Shown: positions 35,847-49,079, numbered from the stretch's first letter. The stretch: 64,000 nt of DNA from Phoronis australis (GCA_002633005.1 NMRA01000286.1:486503-550502), one strand, 5' to 3'. The notes: a model not told the origin generated them from the sequence alone. Numbers and translations: made by a program.

Positions 35847-36002
35847 CAATGCTGTAGTGGTAAAATTAGAGGTAAGTAGGCGCCCAAAGCCCACCGTATC
35901 ACATTGAGCACTGAACGTAACTTACGGTGCGTAGGCGCTACCTTTAAATGCCAAAAGGTGGTTGGCTTCGCCTACGTGCGCCTACGCCCCACTACAACAC
36001 TG
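35847..36002. mobile_element. hAT-type MITE (156 bp)
   Basis: The left end CAATGCTGTAGTGG and right end CCACTACAACACTG form an inverted repeat. The flanks TATTCAAG (35839-35846) and TATTTAAG (36003-36010) are a 7-of-8 match, the 8-bp target duplication expected for hAT elements. The interior repeats GTAGGCGC and CCTACG palindromically. Confidence 0.75.
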
Positions 36003-36960
36003 TATTTAAGCTTTTAGGAATTGAACTAATCTGAAGGCAATTACAGTGGCATAATTGTCAAAGAATAAGCTAGCACAAATTTTCTCTATAAATGCATTCT
36101 TACTATGGTTACTTAAATTAACTAAAGCATTTCCCCATATTTCTGACATCCAGTATTATTAATGTCAACATAATAGTTTATTTTATACTATAGATTAGGG
36201 CCCAGGGTGTAACATTTTGACTCGAATTCGATATCGAAAATACTTTAGGCATTTTCTGCAGCTCTACTTTAATACAAACTCAACATGGTTGTCCATTATT
36301 CTGTGTTCGAGTATATTATAGTCTACGCAGATGAGCGTCTAGTCCAAGTTCGTACCTAATGACCCCAACATTCGAGCAACAACCTCAAGACTTCAAGTTC
36401 ACGCTTGAAATTGTATCTTTGATGCTGAAGTCATCAAGTGCAAATTTGGATTACACGTGCGTAACACGTGATATACTTGAGCACTGAATTATACATAATG
36501 ATATTGAGTTTGTATTCAAATAGGGTGGAGAATATCAAAAATGTTTCGAATTCAAATTCAAATCTGCACATTAGACCCCGGAACCTGCAATAATCGCACA
36601 TACACGTACACTTGAAATCACTGTTCAGCAGCAGTAGAGTGCAATCAACATATTGCAAAAATGTTCGTTGGGAATGTGAAATACAATGCTCCATTATCCC
36701 AACGAGTATCACCTGATGTACATATCAAATTCCTTCACTACCCCTCAGGAAGTGATAAACAACCCAGAGCCTCACTATGCACTACTTCATCCAACACATT
36801 ATATTATACATCTATCAATGCACGAGACTATTATAATTAAAGCTGCCTTCAGAAAATAATTATATATCTGTCCATAAAACACAATAGACACAGACTACCT
36901 TCATAATTGTTATTGCAACTCAAGACAGCAGTTAAACGAATGTTATTCAAAGACACATTC
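36003..36960. other. Intergenic, nothing recognised
   Basis: AT-rich; no gene, RNA or clear repeat. Confidence 0.4.
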
Positions 36961-37105
36961 ATGGGCGGCACAGCATTGAAAAAAGTGGGGGGCTAAAGCC
37001 CCCTCAGGCCCTCTGTGTTGCACCGCTTATAGACCAAGTGCGGCGTAGCACTGAAAAACGCGGGGAGGGGGCTATAGCCCCAGCCCCCTATGGTGCGCCG
37101 CCCAT
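36961..37105. mobile_element. Short MITE with ATGGGCGGC ends
   Basis: The left end ATGGGCGGCACAG mirrors the right end GGTGCGCCGCCCAT. The inside has two GC-rich hairpins (GGGGGCTAAAGCCCCC and GGGGGCTATAGCCCC). ACATT occurs on both sides near the ends. Confidence 0.65.
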
Positions 37106-37600
37106 GACATTTGCACCAAAATGCATTTAACTCTCATTTCAACATGACTGCACTTGATTGACTTCTCTCGAACCGCTGAGTCAACCGACTAAGGCATCTG
37201 ACTGGTCAGTAAGAGGAAGTTGTCATCGAGAACCCGCGAGATGTTTTAGTAGGTTGACCCAGCGGAATCGGATTAGTTAGTCAAATGCAACCAATGATGA
37301 AATTCGTACTGCACGCCTACTATGTGCGTTTGCTCATCAAAACACTTGTCCGTCTTCCATGCCAGATTCCGCACAGTCAAGGATCCAAGGGGCGGAAGAC
37401 CCGTGTTCGGTAAATTTTGCATTGCTATGACGGTGTTAGGGCCTATACAAATGTTCGTTTATTACTGGAGCGCTTGTTCAGGACCCGCCTGGTGTAGTAG
37501 ATCCTCAATTCAACATTTTACGACCTCTTTTTTATAAAAAAAAATCCTTACGACACACGGAAACAAACAATTGAGTCGCAGGCGAATTTCGGGAGCCGTT
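37106..37600. other. 3' flank of the UCP-like gene
   Basis: TTTATT at 37458-37463 (minus-strand AATAAA) is a candidate polyadenylation signal. No gene. Confidence 0.4.
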
Positions 37601-37835
37601 TTAATATGGTTCCACGAAATATCTGTCAGGGACAGAGTCGAAGATTTTTCTCGGTCTCGTCTCTCGTCCCTTTCTGTCGTCTGCTAAGCCCATTGATTGG
37701 GGTGCAGCGACGACAGTGTGGTACGTTGCAAAACTCATGTTCTCCCCGTAATACGTGATAGCTCTCTTCAGTTGCTCATAGCTGACAAACATACAAATGT
37801 TCCACGATCCCAGGCGGACGAAAGAGGGCATAAAC
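37601..37835 (-). CDS. UCP: UCP-like gene exon 5 with extended C-terminus
   Basis: Acceptor CTGTATTGTAG. Encodes [20 protein letters not shown] (helix 6), then an unusual hydrophilic tail rich in R, K and D ending YFVEPY. Confidence 0.9.
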
Positions 37836-40800
37836 CTACAATACAGAGTGAACTATGAAAAATATCTCCAGCAAAACACTTAAATGTACAATCAAAGGAC
37901 AAAAAATAAAAGACATCACATACGATGATTTTCATAAGACACCTTTGGACTACTTCAGTCTTTGGACCAATGGGTTAATTAACGTACAAGAAGAAGTAAC
38001 CGATAATTGTTCTTGTTATAACCGAGTACTGACCAGAGCAGCAGGTACTCTGGAGAAATATCAAAACTTGTAATACAATGAAAATATTGTAATGAAGAGG
38101 TCACCATAGGTTTTGGTTTACTGTTTTAACTTAACAGAGACTGGGCGGCATTGACTGAGGCTGTTAAGTCGTATTTTGTCAAAATCAAAACTAAAACCTT
38201 TTGAAAGAGCCAAGCAATTCATTTACCCTTTGTAGAATGCCATGAACCCCTTTTCTTTGAACATCATTTTCGCACAGTGCAAGGCACCCGTGTATGTTCC
38301 AGGCTCAGAGTTCATGTAACGCGTTTTGAGGACGTCCACCGGAGATGACGTCACTGTTGTGCAGAATCCAGATGCAAATGCGGCCACAAAATGGCAGGGC
38401 ATGTTGTCAGACATCAACTTGTAGTGTAATATCTGTTCCTTTATAAGGTCGTAAGCCACGAGCTCAGTCGCGTTAACAATGCTATTTCGACAAATGTTGG
38501 GAAGGGTTCCTGCAAAATACAAAATACACTACCTGTGTGTTGGAATGATGCACAGTCCAGAAACACACATCCTATTTTTTTAAACACTCAGATAAGCTGA
38601 GCACATTAATTGAAAACTTCTAGGGTTAAATGATCAGCAGCAGTTCTCCAGCAATCACGCAGGATTTACCTGTGGGCAATTTGAGACAAAGGATGGTCTT
38701 TTTGGAAGTGACATCATTAAAATAGTAGGGATATGTTTAATTTCAGACAAGAACAAAAGAGTAGCTGCTACGCAACACCACAAAATGTTAAAGTAACAAC
38801 TTGACCTTTTGTCAAATGACAATACCTTTCCAAAGACCCCTGACCCCTTCCGTTCTCGCTATAGTGCGATAAGCACTCACGCAACCCGTGTAGCGCACGA
38901 CTCCGGTGGCGCCTTGAGCTTGCATCCTAACTTTTACGACATCTGTTGGCTGAGCACAGGTTACGGCCAGACCACCCGTGGTAATACCGGCCAGTATACG
39001 AAGAGGGATATCTTTGCCACCTGTGAAATAGGTAATCACGACAATGATTTATAGATACCAAATTTTTAAAGTGCTTCCATTTCAAAGTTGGAGACACCAA
39101 AAAGATCAACCAAAAATATTTATTGAAGAAACGCACCATGTCCGCGGTTAAGATCGTCGTTAAAGTTGACTTTAACTTACAATTTAGTTGCACTCTTTCG
39201 AAGGTCATGTGGAAACCATCAAACTTAAAATAAAATTTGTCATTACTTTTATCAAAACCAAAAAGCGACTAGGTCACATAAACACGTTTTCAACGACAAA
39301 CGCCATTCTAATAGATACTCTTTTCGTTTCATTTTACTAAAACTTCATCAAAGGATATTAACCCCAGTTAGTTCAGTCGAAACTTTAGCCCAGGTAATGC
39401 TTATTCAACACATTTTTTGTTTTGTATTTGGTGATACACCACCACCCGAAATGGCCGCCTTAGTGAGCGACAGCTTAGTACCCATATGATATATCATAGG
39501 TACTCACTCAACTACAGCCTTATGTACTGAGGTTTCCCCGGAAACCCCCCACCCCCACTTTTTAAAAACACTTTTAAAATATAGTAGTATAATAAGGCTA
39601 CCACCGACAAACAGAACTAAAGGTTACGAAGTGTTAAACATTTTAGCGCCATCTTTCGACTGGTGAAACTCAACCTGTGTTTTGAGTTGGTGATGTACAG
39701 GCAAGTGTACTTTTAAACAAAGCTCTCGACCAATAAGATCCCCATAAGACAAAGGAAATCCCCTTACCTGTGGATCCAAATAAACTTTGGTATGCTTTCT
39801 TCACTTCATCATAAAGCCCGACACGAACCGATGCGAAACACATCTGTCGCTGGAGTCCAGCAGCAAGCCCACCGTACAAGGCGCGAGGGCCTTCCTGTTT
39901 GCTGATTGTCACAAGAGTGCCAAAAATCCCCCTATATCTGAAAGTTTTGGCACTCGCCGCAGTGGTTCCTTCACCCTGAATCTGTTAATAGTAATAGAAA
40001 AAATGAGATAAAAAGAAACACTGTCAAAAGCCGTAAATCGCATTAAAAGACAGCAGCAGTCGCTGTTCAGAGAAACCAGTAACTGAAAACCGTAATTCAA
40101 TATAGATGTATGTTACGAGCATCGAATTTTTACTTTACGCCAACATTATTATATAACTATTGTTAAGTTTCAGACATTTTTTTAACAACACCCACCACAC
40201 AGTGTGGGAAATATGCGCATTAGACATTTTGGTGACTATTGCTTACACGTATCGGGAAGCAAGAAATGTAATGCACCAGACGAATTTCATTCAACTTATC
40301 TTTGCTTCCACTACAAGGGACCGCGTCAACAACGGCAAGAGAGTAATGTTGTTGTTTTTTTATCTCAGGCGATTGTTACAGAAGTATAGTTCGTTCCTGA
40401 GGACAGTAACAGGTTATGAGCACACTGAAAGCAATGATGTCTCGACGTCTATATAACATGTCATGTGTAAGGGATCGATCTTTATTAGTTTTATCATACG
40501 ATTACTGACGTTTCGTAATTTCTTCGTCTGATTGGCATGTTTTTTTGGGGTTTTGGTGTAATATTGGCTACTTGCCAACTTGATTACTACGCGAGGGGTT
40601 TATGATTGCAGCACCCTTTCACTGGTAACGAATACCGGCATTTGTCATCCGAGGTGATATTAGGTCATAGGGACCGAAGGAAAGCAATGTTGCCATGGAC
40701 GAATTCCTAAAGGATCAGCCTATATTTGTCTTATTACACGAGCATTGACTCGTCGTTCCCCCGATTTTCCGTCTCTTATTCGATTATTATGTTTTTATAG

Positions 40801-41799
40801 TACTGTTCCAAAATAAATTAGACAGACTTCGACAAAACTGAGCCCGACTCCGCTAAACACGGATAAAGAACTCGCCAGAATTATTTGGCAGTTTAGTCGA
40901 ACCTTTATCACACCAACATTGGAATTCGTGGACATTTTGTCGGAGTTAACGTGACGTCATTGTGCCTTTCAGTTGCAGTTAACAACTATTTAAATAGTAA
41001 CGATTTGGACAAAGTAACACCTGTCAAGATTTTGTCGAGATTTAGCCAGAATTGAAACGGATTCTAGTAAACAAATAATGGATATTTAGTGGCAGATTTA
41101 GAGGCAGAAATTTTGCCAAATTTCCACATTCTTCAGTTTACTTTGAAAACTACAGTACTGTCATCTCTGCTCGCTTTGTAGTCGGGGTTAAAGATTCTTA
41201 GAACATCCGATTGGTCAAATTGCGAATACTGACATCTGACGTCCGGGCGCCGAGAATTAAAAAGGAATCCCACGCCCCCCCCCCCTCCCCCCCGTCAATA
41301 TTATTTCAAAATGGAAGTTATCGTATGGCATTTTAGCCAATCAGAAGGCTAGAGTATCAGCGTAAGAGAATGCGAATAAGAAATAATCCAAAGGACAATG
41401 TAAGATTATACATAGATCGAGAGAGAACAGTGTTGCACGAGGCAGGAAACAAAAGCAGTGTTTCAAATTCACGCATACCAAAGGACAGGTTATGTTACGT
41501 TAGGTTTAGGAACATAAGCTGTATTTGACTAAGGGTCCCTTTTATAGCAGGCTGCATTCTTAGAGTTAGGGGGACCCTGCCATGCGCCAGAGCAACCGCT
41601 TGGTCATCTTAGTGGGCGTATCGGCTCTACGTTGGGTCACGCCTGAAAGAACATCGTAGGAATGTACCTGAAGGCGAACCTTGGCTGTGTCAAGCGGAAA
41701 AGTTACCATGTCGGCGACACAGGCTGCTGCGCCAGCACTCACGAACTTGACGGCGACCGTCGGTTCTTTGGTCAACGGAGCAAAGCCAAACTGAACCAT
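37601..41799 (-). CDS. UCP: Mitochondrial uncoupling-protein-like carrier (SLC25 family), complete
   Basis: Five coding exons, 41799-41668, 39981-39768, 39020-38826, 38509-38227 and 37835-37601, total 1059 nt and join in phase into 352 aa. Family role: an inner-membrane carrier of six helices in three repeats that allows regulated proton or metabolite leak. Seen: the three carrier signatures are [10 protein letters not shown] (35-44), PTDVVKVRM (140-148) and [10 protein letters not shown] (237-246). UCP-specific stretches are [34 protein letters not shown], and [26 protein letters not shown] near the C-end. UCPs usually end about there (near 310 aa); this one has an extra, charged tail of roughly 45-50 residues before TAA. 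The exact UCP subtype is not decidable. A broken inverted copy of exon 2 is at 62581-62793. Confidence 0.93.
38227..38509 (-). CDS. UCP: UCP-like gene exon 4
   Basis: Encodes [20 protein letters not shown] (helix 4) and carrier repeat 3 with [12 protein letters not shown], ending FMAFYK. Donor G|GTAAAT. Confidence 0.93.
38826..39020 (-). CDS. UCP: UCP-like gene exon 3
   Basis: Acceptor ATTTCACAG. Encodes repeat 2: [21 protein letters not shown], then the [17 protein letters not shown] matrix segment. Donor AAG|GTATTG. Confidence 0.93.
39330..39700. repeat. One arm of the long inverted-repeat element family, in UCP intron 2
   Basis: Shares CATTTTACTAAAACTT, TTAGTTCAG, ACACCACCACC.GAAATGGCCGCC, GTGAGCGACAGC and TTTTAGCGCCATCTTTCGAC with the element at 22235-22929. 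Only one arm and the middle are present. Confidence 0.65.
39768..39981 (-). CDS. UCP: UCP-like gene exon 2
   Basis: Acceptor CTATTAACAG. Encodes [12 protein letters not shown] to YQSLFGST. Donor G|GTAAGG. Helix 2 and the second half of carrier repeat 1. Confidence 0.93.
41275..41293. repeat. Poly-C tract interrupted by one T
   Basis: Eleven Cs, a T, then seven Cs. G-rich on the minus strand, able in principle to form a quadruplex. In UCP intron 1. Confidence 0.85.
41668..41799 (-). CDS. UCP: UCP-like gene exon 1
   Basis: Residues 1-44 from ATG 41799, ending [10 protein letters not shown] at the donor CAG|GTACAT, phase 0. This exon has no counterpart in the inverted duplicate. Confidence 0.92.
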
Positions 41800-43322
41800 A
41801 GTGGACGCCTAGGCTGTACTCTGGACACAATGTAAATAAACGTCATGTTTAATTCCAACCAGTGATGAAAATGAACAAATAATTGACTAAAAAATAAATC
41901 CATCCATCAGCTCTTGACACAGGTGAATGCGAGAAACCATTTTGCTGGGTTAGAGGTTCCATAAGACCAAAAAGCAAAGCTGATACCGAGATCAATTTGA
42001 ATATTGATTCGGAGCTTCGATACGTTAAGGTGTACATTCATTCAATTCGACATCTTGATTGAAATAGTTGGGCACGGCCTCTTCTTTCATTATGTTGTAC
42101 AGGTTCTAAAAACGAGTTCTCCAGAGGCAAGAATCTTACATGCAATACATCAATGCGATGTCACACAAAGTCTTGCGTTTTCTCGAGTTTCTTGCGTCTC
42201 CCGAACGCACGCCAGAATCAAATATGCTTTTTTCTTTAGCCTAAAGATGTCGCCATGCATATGAACGCATGTTGGAAGCAGCAGTTGAAGCATTCAACAA
42301 CACTGAATATCAGTGCATCTAATTTCTGCGGAAATTTACAACAACATTAAGTTAAAAAACAAAATTTGTCCATTTAAAATGATACTAAACCCCGTTTCGA
42401 CTTCAAACGATTGACGTTATTTCACCTGCTAATGCATCATTGGCGTCAATCTTGAAAGATAAAAACGGAATCAACCATAAACTCATAGTCTCCATCAAAG
42501 ATTAGACATTATGATTATTGGTGGGGTTTTTCCCCACAGTTGCCTTGTAATTCGCAAAAAGCGTAGGTAACGCTTATCGGTTTAGCAGACTGCGAAAGGA
42601 GTTTTCAAATTTCCATTCAAACTTTTGAGGGTGGTCGAGGGTTACAGAGCATTATTTTGTTTCAGAGAATTGGAGGGGAAAGTCGTTTTTAATATCTGTT
42701 AATAGGTCAAAACCGGATTTGGTATCCTTTGAAATAATACTAAATCTGCGCAAGTGAAAAAATATTAACTCAGTGTAACATTACCTGCAATCAGCTATTG
42801 TGAATTCTAACGCAGAATCGAACGTACATTGGACGTTCTTGCTGGGGATGGTGAATAGACTGAGGTCCACGGTTAAAGATATGTGAAATGTTCTCTGTTC
42901 AATCTCCCAAAACAGGAGTTACAAAAACTGTACATTCCAGGTGCGTCACGCCCGACTGAATTTCTGAGGGTTTCCTTGCTTGATTGTTCTGCCTTAAGCA
43001 ACACCATTCCCATTTCCTAAAAAGGAAAAATTCGAAAACATAAAAACTCGTCACATGATAATTCCATAAAATTCTAACGACCTCAACTCAAATAATGGTG
43101 AAATACAATGATCTTGTTTATATGACCGTTCTACGTATGTTGGACTTGGCTGCAATCCTGGAATACAACTATCCGTTCATTGGAAAATGGCTCAGAAGTT
43201 GTGCTAATGTAACGAAACGCAACTTTTATTTATTACACTAAAGTAACTATCCAGAGACTCGAAAAGTAGAGCGATCATGTGACTTGCACGCTAAGCTTGA
43301 CACGGTACCCGGATAGTCGTCA

Positions 43323-46300
43323 CATGCCTGATGACGCTGGCAGCAGTAGACGAGTAAACAAATGCTATGGGAAGGGCCCTTTTGTTCACTCAACCCGCTG
43401 CGACTAATTTTCTGAATTGAACTGCAATCATTGGTAAACATACAAACGGACACACGGTGGCTCAAAAATGCATGCTAGCCTATTTTCAATAGCACTGTGC
43501 AACGCCACTACAGTCCTTTGTCATGTTTCACCAGTTTCCATTTCGCTAGCCAGTCAAGACAACAATTTCAACGAAACGCGAATACTGAAGTGACCCAGTT
43601 GACGTTACGTAACCGTGCGGCAAGCCATAAGAATAGACAGCATATAATCGCCCACGTTCAACAGTCCACCGAGTGATCTGTGTTCAATTTTCGTGTCCTA
43701 TATTTGCACAGAAATCGAAGTTAATTCTATCAATAACATCTGTCTCGTGTTCCTCAATATGACTAAAAGTACATTCATATCGACATACAAGTAACCCCAC
43801 ATTTCTTTCAATTCCAATTTCGAGGGACTGTGCGCTGGAATCGGATCATAAGATCAACTTTTGCAGCCTGGATTCACAAACCTAGTTTCAATACATTGTA
43901 CCTATAACACCATCTGGCGCCAAATACACTTTGACACAACCTTTGGTAAGAGTTTTTAGGCTCATTTACCCTGTAAATACATTAACGCAGTAAATAGGGT
44001 ATGTCAAGCGTAGATAATTGAAATGAATAAACACTGACAAGGCATAGCTGAGTAACACTGTTATATGCCATAACCAATGCTGCAAAAGTGCAGTTTGAGT
44101 GAGAGGTTGTACTGTATATAGCTTGTGGATCTGGGTATATAATATATAGAGAACGATTGACTTCAAGAACCGGTAAACAATAAGATCATCACAGTTCAGT
44201 GAACATTGGGTTGACTTCGCAATCACCGAACTTTATTTTACAACGTTGTTGTGCGCCAATTCAATATAAACCACGAAAGACTGAGGCAGGTGGTCACAAA
44301 ATAAATGTTGTTTTGTCACAACAGGGAAATACTGGGTTATATTTACACGAGTCATGTGAGTATCAGTCACGTGAGAACTGTACCATGCATTACGTAGCCG
44401 AGGATGTCCCATTTAACGGATTTATTTTTCTAAAAACGATCGCTATATGCATGCATTAATCAGAGCCTAGGACTAGTTCATATTACTCCCAGATCAGAGC
44501 AAAACTGGCACGCTAACCATGTCAATAGTCAGAACGCCCAAGCCTGTATTGATGACGTTCTAGTTTTGTGTTATTGGCTGCATGGAACAAAGAAAGGAAT
44601 GCCCGTACAGTGTTGACAGTAGTTCGTTCATCGCCGTGATGACCAACTGTAACAGTAAGTTCAGTGTGTAATATCTTGGAATCTAGCCGACCACTATGAA
44701 ATATCTTATTACTCCCAGCCAAGAACCAATATCTTTAGAACTGGTTCATAGGTACAAATAAAACAACGGCTGTTGATGACCTCAGCTCGATATTGATTTT
44801 GACGTCTCTCAGTGATGAAAGCTGCGGATCAGACACAATTTCATTTTGACAACGATGGTAAAAACTGCACATCAAGCGGTCAGAATAAAAGTACACGAGA
44901 GTCGAGTACAAACAGGTTTGATCCAAGGTATGATGGCCAAACACATTCAGTTTTCCGATGACGTACGCTTTTGTACAGTGCTCCATTTTTGGTCGAAATA
45001 CCTGCCCTCCATGAAACAAATCAGCCAGTCATAGAAAGCGTTTCTACTTACCGATCGCGTTCCTAATGCTCACTAAATACGCAACCGTCTATTGCCTTCG
45101 CCTTTGCGCAGATCGCCTTGCAGAAAGCAGTGCCAGAGATCGTTAAAAGCCCTTGTGTGCTGTTAACAGGGTTTACGAAAAGACAATGCCCCACAAGACA
45201 CGTTCGCTGTTCGTAATTACGTGCTAAGATTCACTGTCCTGTAATTTAAGTTAACAGATAACAATTTTTCAACAATACGTAAACCATGGCCTTACCTGTT
45301 GAATTTTAACAGTGAATATGATTATTCTCGAAATCTGTACTGCTTGTGTCAGATGTTTGTCGCTCGTGTTAATGGTCTATTTTAATCAACCAATCAACGT
45401 TCATCTATACGGAGGCGTTGTCCCATAAGCAACACGTGATTGGTTGGCTCTCGTGATCAAACAAAAGCTTATGACGTTACACATAAACAAGTAATAACTG
45501 TGCCAAGGGCAACGAACGAACTATGCGAATGATGCAAGGTGTCAGGGCCATGGACTTAGATGCTATTACGTAATCCCATGAATCAGATTGAATTAGTATA
45601 CATAATACATAACAAAGTCTGTGAAGCATGCACTTTCTCCATAAACGACATGAGAGAGGTAGTTAGAAGAGTGGTGACGCTGAGACAAGAAACTAATGTA
45701 TTAGTTCCATCTTAGACTGTAAAACAGTGTACACGAGTACGAGGTTCCTATAGATCAGTGAGCTAAATCACTTATCTCACTGAGTGGGCGAATGGCACGG
45801 GGGTGGAATAAATGTAATCTGCTAATCATGTGAAGCTAGCATCTACCGGGCTCCCCATGCGTAGAAAATTTCAGCAGTAGTCAGGCAGCAGAAGCAGATA
45901 CCGCGGGCTGTTCGCACTAGCGACAGGCAGAGCAGTGGGACGGGCGAGTTGCCCAGCGGCAGGCCAGTGGCGTTGTCAATTCAAAGTAGGCTAAGGCCGG
46001 TACGGGGCGGAGGGTGTCGGGGAGTTATGAGAAAGGAGTTTCGTGTATCCAAATCAGTGTGTTGGTATAAATATTTTCAACTGACAGTGTTACGCCAGTT
46101 TGAAGAACAAGTGACGACGTAACTGGATTAAGTTGGGTCAGCACCGGGACTGGGGACCGGTTATCTCATTGTGAAAGTATGCCAACCAGGCACGAAACTC
46201 AGTGTAAATAAGGATTTCCAGGTAAACATGGAAGATAACGTGGTTTGCACAAGTAAATTATGTAATTCCTCTGCGGAGCACTAATTTCAAACAGCTGTTC

Positions 46301-47355
46301 TTACTTAGTATAACGCAAGTAACTGATCGCCTCGGACTGGATTCGCCCATAAGCTCAAAGTCTAGAGGATAAAGGTGCCATCTTCATACGCCGTCAAATA
46401 TACAGTTTGACTAATGTAGGCTGCGACCACATTATGATTCTATGTCTGACCGTTCAGTGGAGCTTCTTGTACCGCTGTTAACAAGAATTCAGAACAGAGC
46501 TCTTTTTTTGGAACCCACCACTTTAAAGTAGAATCATTGAGCTAAAGAAATTAAAAGATCTCGCGTGTTGCATTGACTGGAGTTCATTGATCAACCCAAC
46601 TAGCATCTGAAAACTCATACATTCTATGGTTTACTGGAATCAGGCGCCGGGTATAAATCAAAACAAGTGCCACATCACTTCTACTCAGTTTACGTTGCAT
46701 TGTGTGCTCAGACCTGTTACACTATTAAAAGGGCTTATGACCTTTTTCGGGAGCAGGTCTGATTTACACTGAGCTGTGGCAATCAATGTTCAGAAAATCG
46801 CTCCCAACTTGTATAGTGGAACGGTGCAATTTCTTTAAAAAGCTAAGAATGCACGGGGCTTCAGTGACAGGGAAGCCACAGGTTCACCTTTGGGTAGAAT
46901 AAAAGAAGGACACACAAAAGTATTTTGACTGCCGTACCAGGCCAACTTGGACTGTGTGCGCGTTTCCGTGCTTTTAAATTCCGTGCACGGCGGCGGTAAG
47001 TTCACTGTCCACTACTCCAAAGGTTCACTACTCCGAAGGTTCGCTACCTTTCGAAAGTTCAGGGTCGTAGGAAGCGAGGGGGCCGGGGGACCCGTGCCTC
47101 CCAAAATTTGCAAGCGTCAGAGCTAAACCATGGCAACCCGACATAGGCTTGGGGCCGGGGATAATCGCCAGAAAAGAAAGATTACGAATACAAATAAAAG
47201 AGAAAATTCAAGAGAACATTATTTTGACAAGTCAGTATCAGTGCATGGTTCACCGGCCTGTGAGTGGCCTGGCCAGGACATTAATTGTTAGGATCTCCGT
47301 TTTTGTTGCATACATGTAGGTCGTCTAAACGAACTTGAAAACGTGCAATTTATCA
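43323..47355. other. Upstream of the UCP-like gene, no supported gene
   Basis: Presumably includes the UCP promoter. The only repeat noted is a 16-17-bp unit (AGTAGTGAACCTTCGG-like) in tandem at 47012-47045, inverted relative to 54131-54170. Confidence 0.35.
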
Positions 47356-48245
47356 TTCATACATGTATTTCGAAAAATCGATAAAATTCGTAAAGCGAAG
47401 CTTTTGCGGAGCGTATTAATTCACTTGATTTTTAAATTCAATAGCACATTCTTGCAAATGCATAAATGCAAAATTATATTTCCAGAGGCCTTACTCTAGC
47501 AAAGGATAACAAATACAACTGTCGCTCTATTTTTCGTTTTTTCTTTCTCTAAATTGTGTAATCACTTGAGAAAATTGATGGCCTGGCAGTTAACATCAAT
47601 TGCTGCGCATTTCCTGACTTGAAAATATAAATCTTTTCATATTTAGAGGCCCAGCTGTTGAAGAGGACCATTGATGACATTCAAGTGGTCACCCTTTTCG
47701 TGTTTTAATTGGCAAATTCTCAAGGGGGCGACAGGGCCCAATGTTGGAATAGATTATCTCCATTTTCCTGTTTTTTGTGAAATCGTACACCCGGCTTTCA
47801 TGCTGAGGAAAGTCACTTCTTGCAAGGTCACCCGACAATTGAATGAAATGTCATTCTTTCCAAGCTTAACGATGTGAAGCCTTTCATCTTAGGTGTCCCA
47901 TTTGAGACGTGACTCCCTCTCGATGGGGCGGTTCGAGTGTCCCTCTATACATGTAAATCCTGCCAAGTATTCACGAGGGGAAGTTGAGATTCCTAATTCA
48001 TCAAAAACACAATACGACCGTGCACAGCACAGCAGTAACAAGGCATTCTATCCAAACAACCGAAAATGTTAAAAATACAATGGGATTGTAGTTGAAATTT
48101 TGAAGAACGTGAAGATCACTACTTCCCATGGTTAGTTATAAATAATGTTATATTTTCCCAATAGTATCACAAGAATAGTATTTCTTTTGAAAGTCGTTAC
48201 TAGGATCTGTTTGTAATGAATTCACACATGTCAAAAAGATTGTGA
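47356..48245. repeat. Duplicated block beta, copy 1
   Basis: Aligns in reverse to 63085-64000 over nearly its full length. Shared segments include ACATGTATTTCGAAAAATCGA, GGTCACCCTTTTCGTGTTTT, GAGGAAAGTCACTTCTTGCAA and TGTGCACAGCAC-like sequence. The open frame 47671-47877 has an inverted homologue at 63485-63691, both lacking a recognisable domain and with an alternative start, so I do not call a gene. Confidence 0.8.
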
Positions 48246-48659
48246 TGTCCGTGTACATGTCGAACGGGGGTACTCAAAATTTTCGAATTAATAGACAAAC
48301 ATTTCAGCGCTTTTGTGGAGTTCAAGTTAAACTCGTGAGTCGTTATAGGTACCTCGGAAATGAGCAAAAATACACCTTAATATGAATGCCCCGTCTCCCA
48401 TGTTCCCTGGTTACCCGTCAAAAATCCGCTATCATGCCTGCGGAAATTGCTTATAATATTCTGTTTTGATAAACAAATTCGTTAGTTTCTGATTTACATC
48501 TTTATGTATCTACGAAAACCGACAGATTAATAGATGATTTTTGGCAATTAGAAGCTAACATTTTAAGAAATGATGATGTTTCAATGAATTTAGTTGAAGC
48601 CTGAATATGGAAAAAACTCTATTATCAGATTCCCAAATAGTAAAGTGCACTTGGACGCT

Positions 48660-49079
48660 CCTTGCCTATCTAAAATAACTCTCAAAGACATTGATGAAAT
48701 TTGGACAATTCCCGAAAATTTAATCACAATTCAAATGACAATAAATGCATTGCTTTTTGACTTCGGTACAAGAATTGTTGCTTAAATTCACTAACAGGGG
48801 ATCAAAAAGGAATTAAATCATTAAATCAAGGTGAAGGCATTGCTCATGCATTCGATTGTTGGTTTCTGAATTAGGCTACATGTTTATATACAGTATCTAG
48901 AAAATGGGCTGACTGAAATAAGTCTCAAAGATATTGATGAATGTCGGATAGCTCTGCAAAATGTCCTTAACTTTTTTCACGATTCAAATGACAATAAATT
49001 GTTTATTGAATTAGGAAATAGATTAGTGGGTTTAATTTCACAAAACGTTGATCGAGAAAGAATTTTAAGTACAAAATAA
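48660..49079 (+). repeat. Direct duplication of an AT-rich coding-like segment
   Basis: 48660-48795 and 48905-49040 align to each other as direct repeats about 245 bp apart. The predicted peptides also match: ITLKDIDE..then..FGTRIVA, and ISLKDIDE..then..LGNRLVG. Each copy ends its frame separately (48785 and 49079). Base composition is more AT-rich than the surroundings. It may be a decayed gene of unknown origin. Confidence 0.45.

Larger units (their letters stand above)
39499..43322 (+). repeat. Inverted segmental duplication, block alpha, copy 1 (UCP locus)
   Basis: Runs in opposite orientation to 59767-63062. Matching landmarks: 39981 exon-2 acceptor to 62581; 40020-40140 to 62420-62540; 42265-42470 to 62220-62405; 42490-42660 to 60430-60600; 43255-43322 to 59767-59835. 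The stretch 40146-42265, containing UCP exon 1, has no counterpart in copy 2. Confidence 0.85.
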
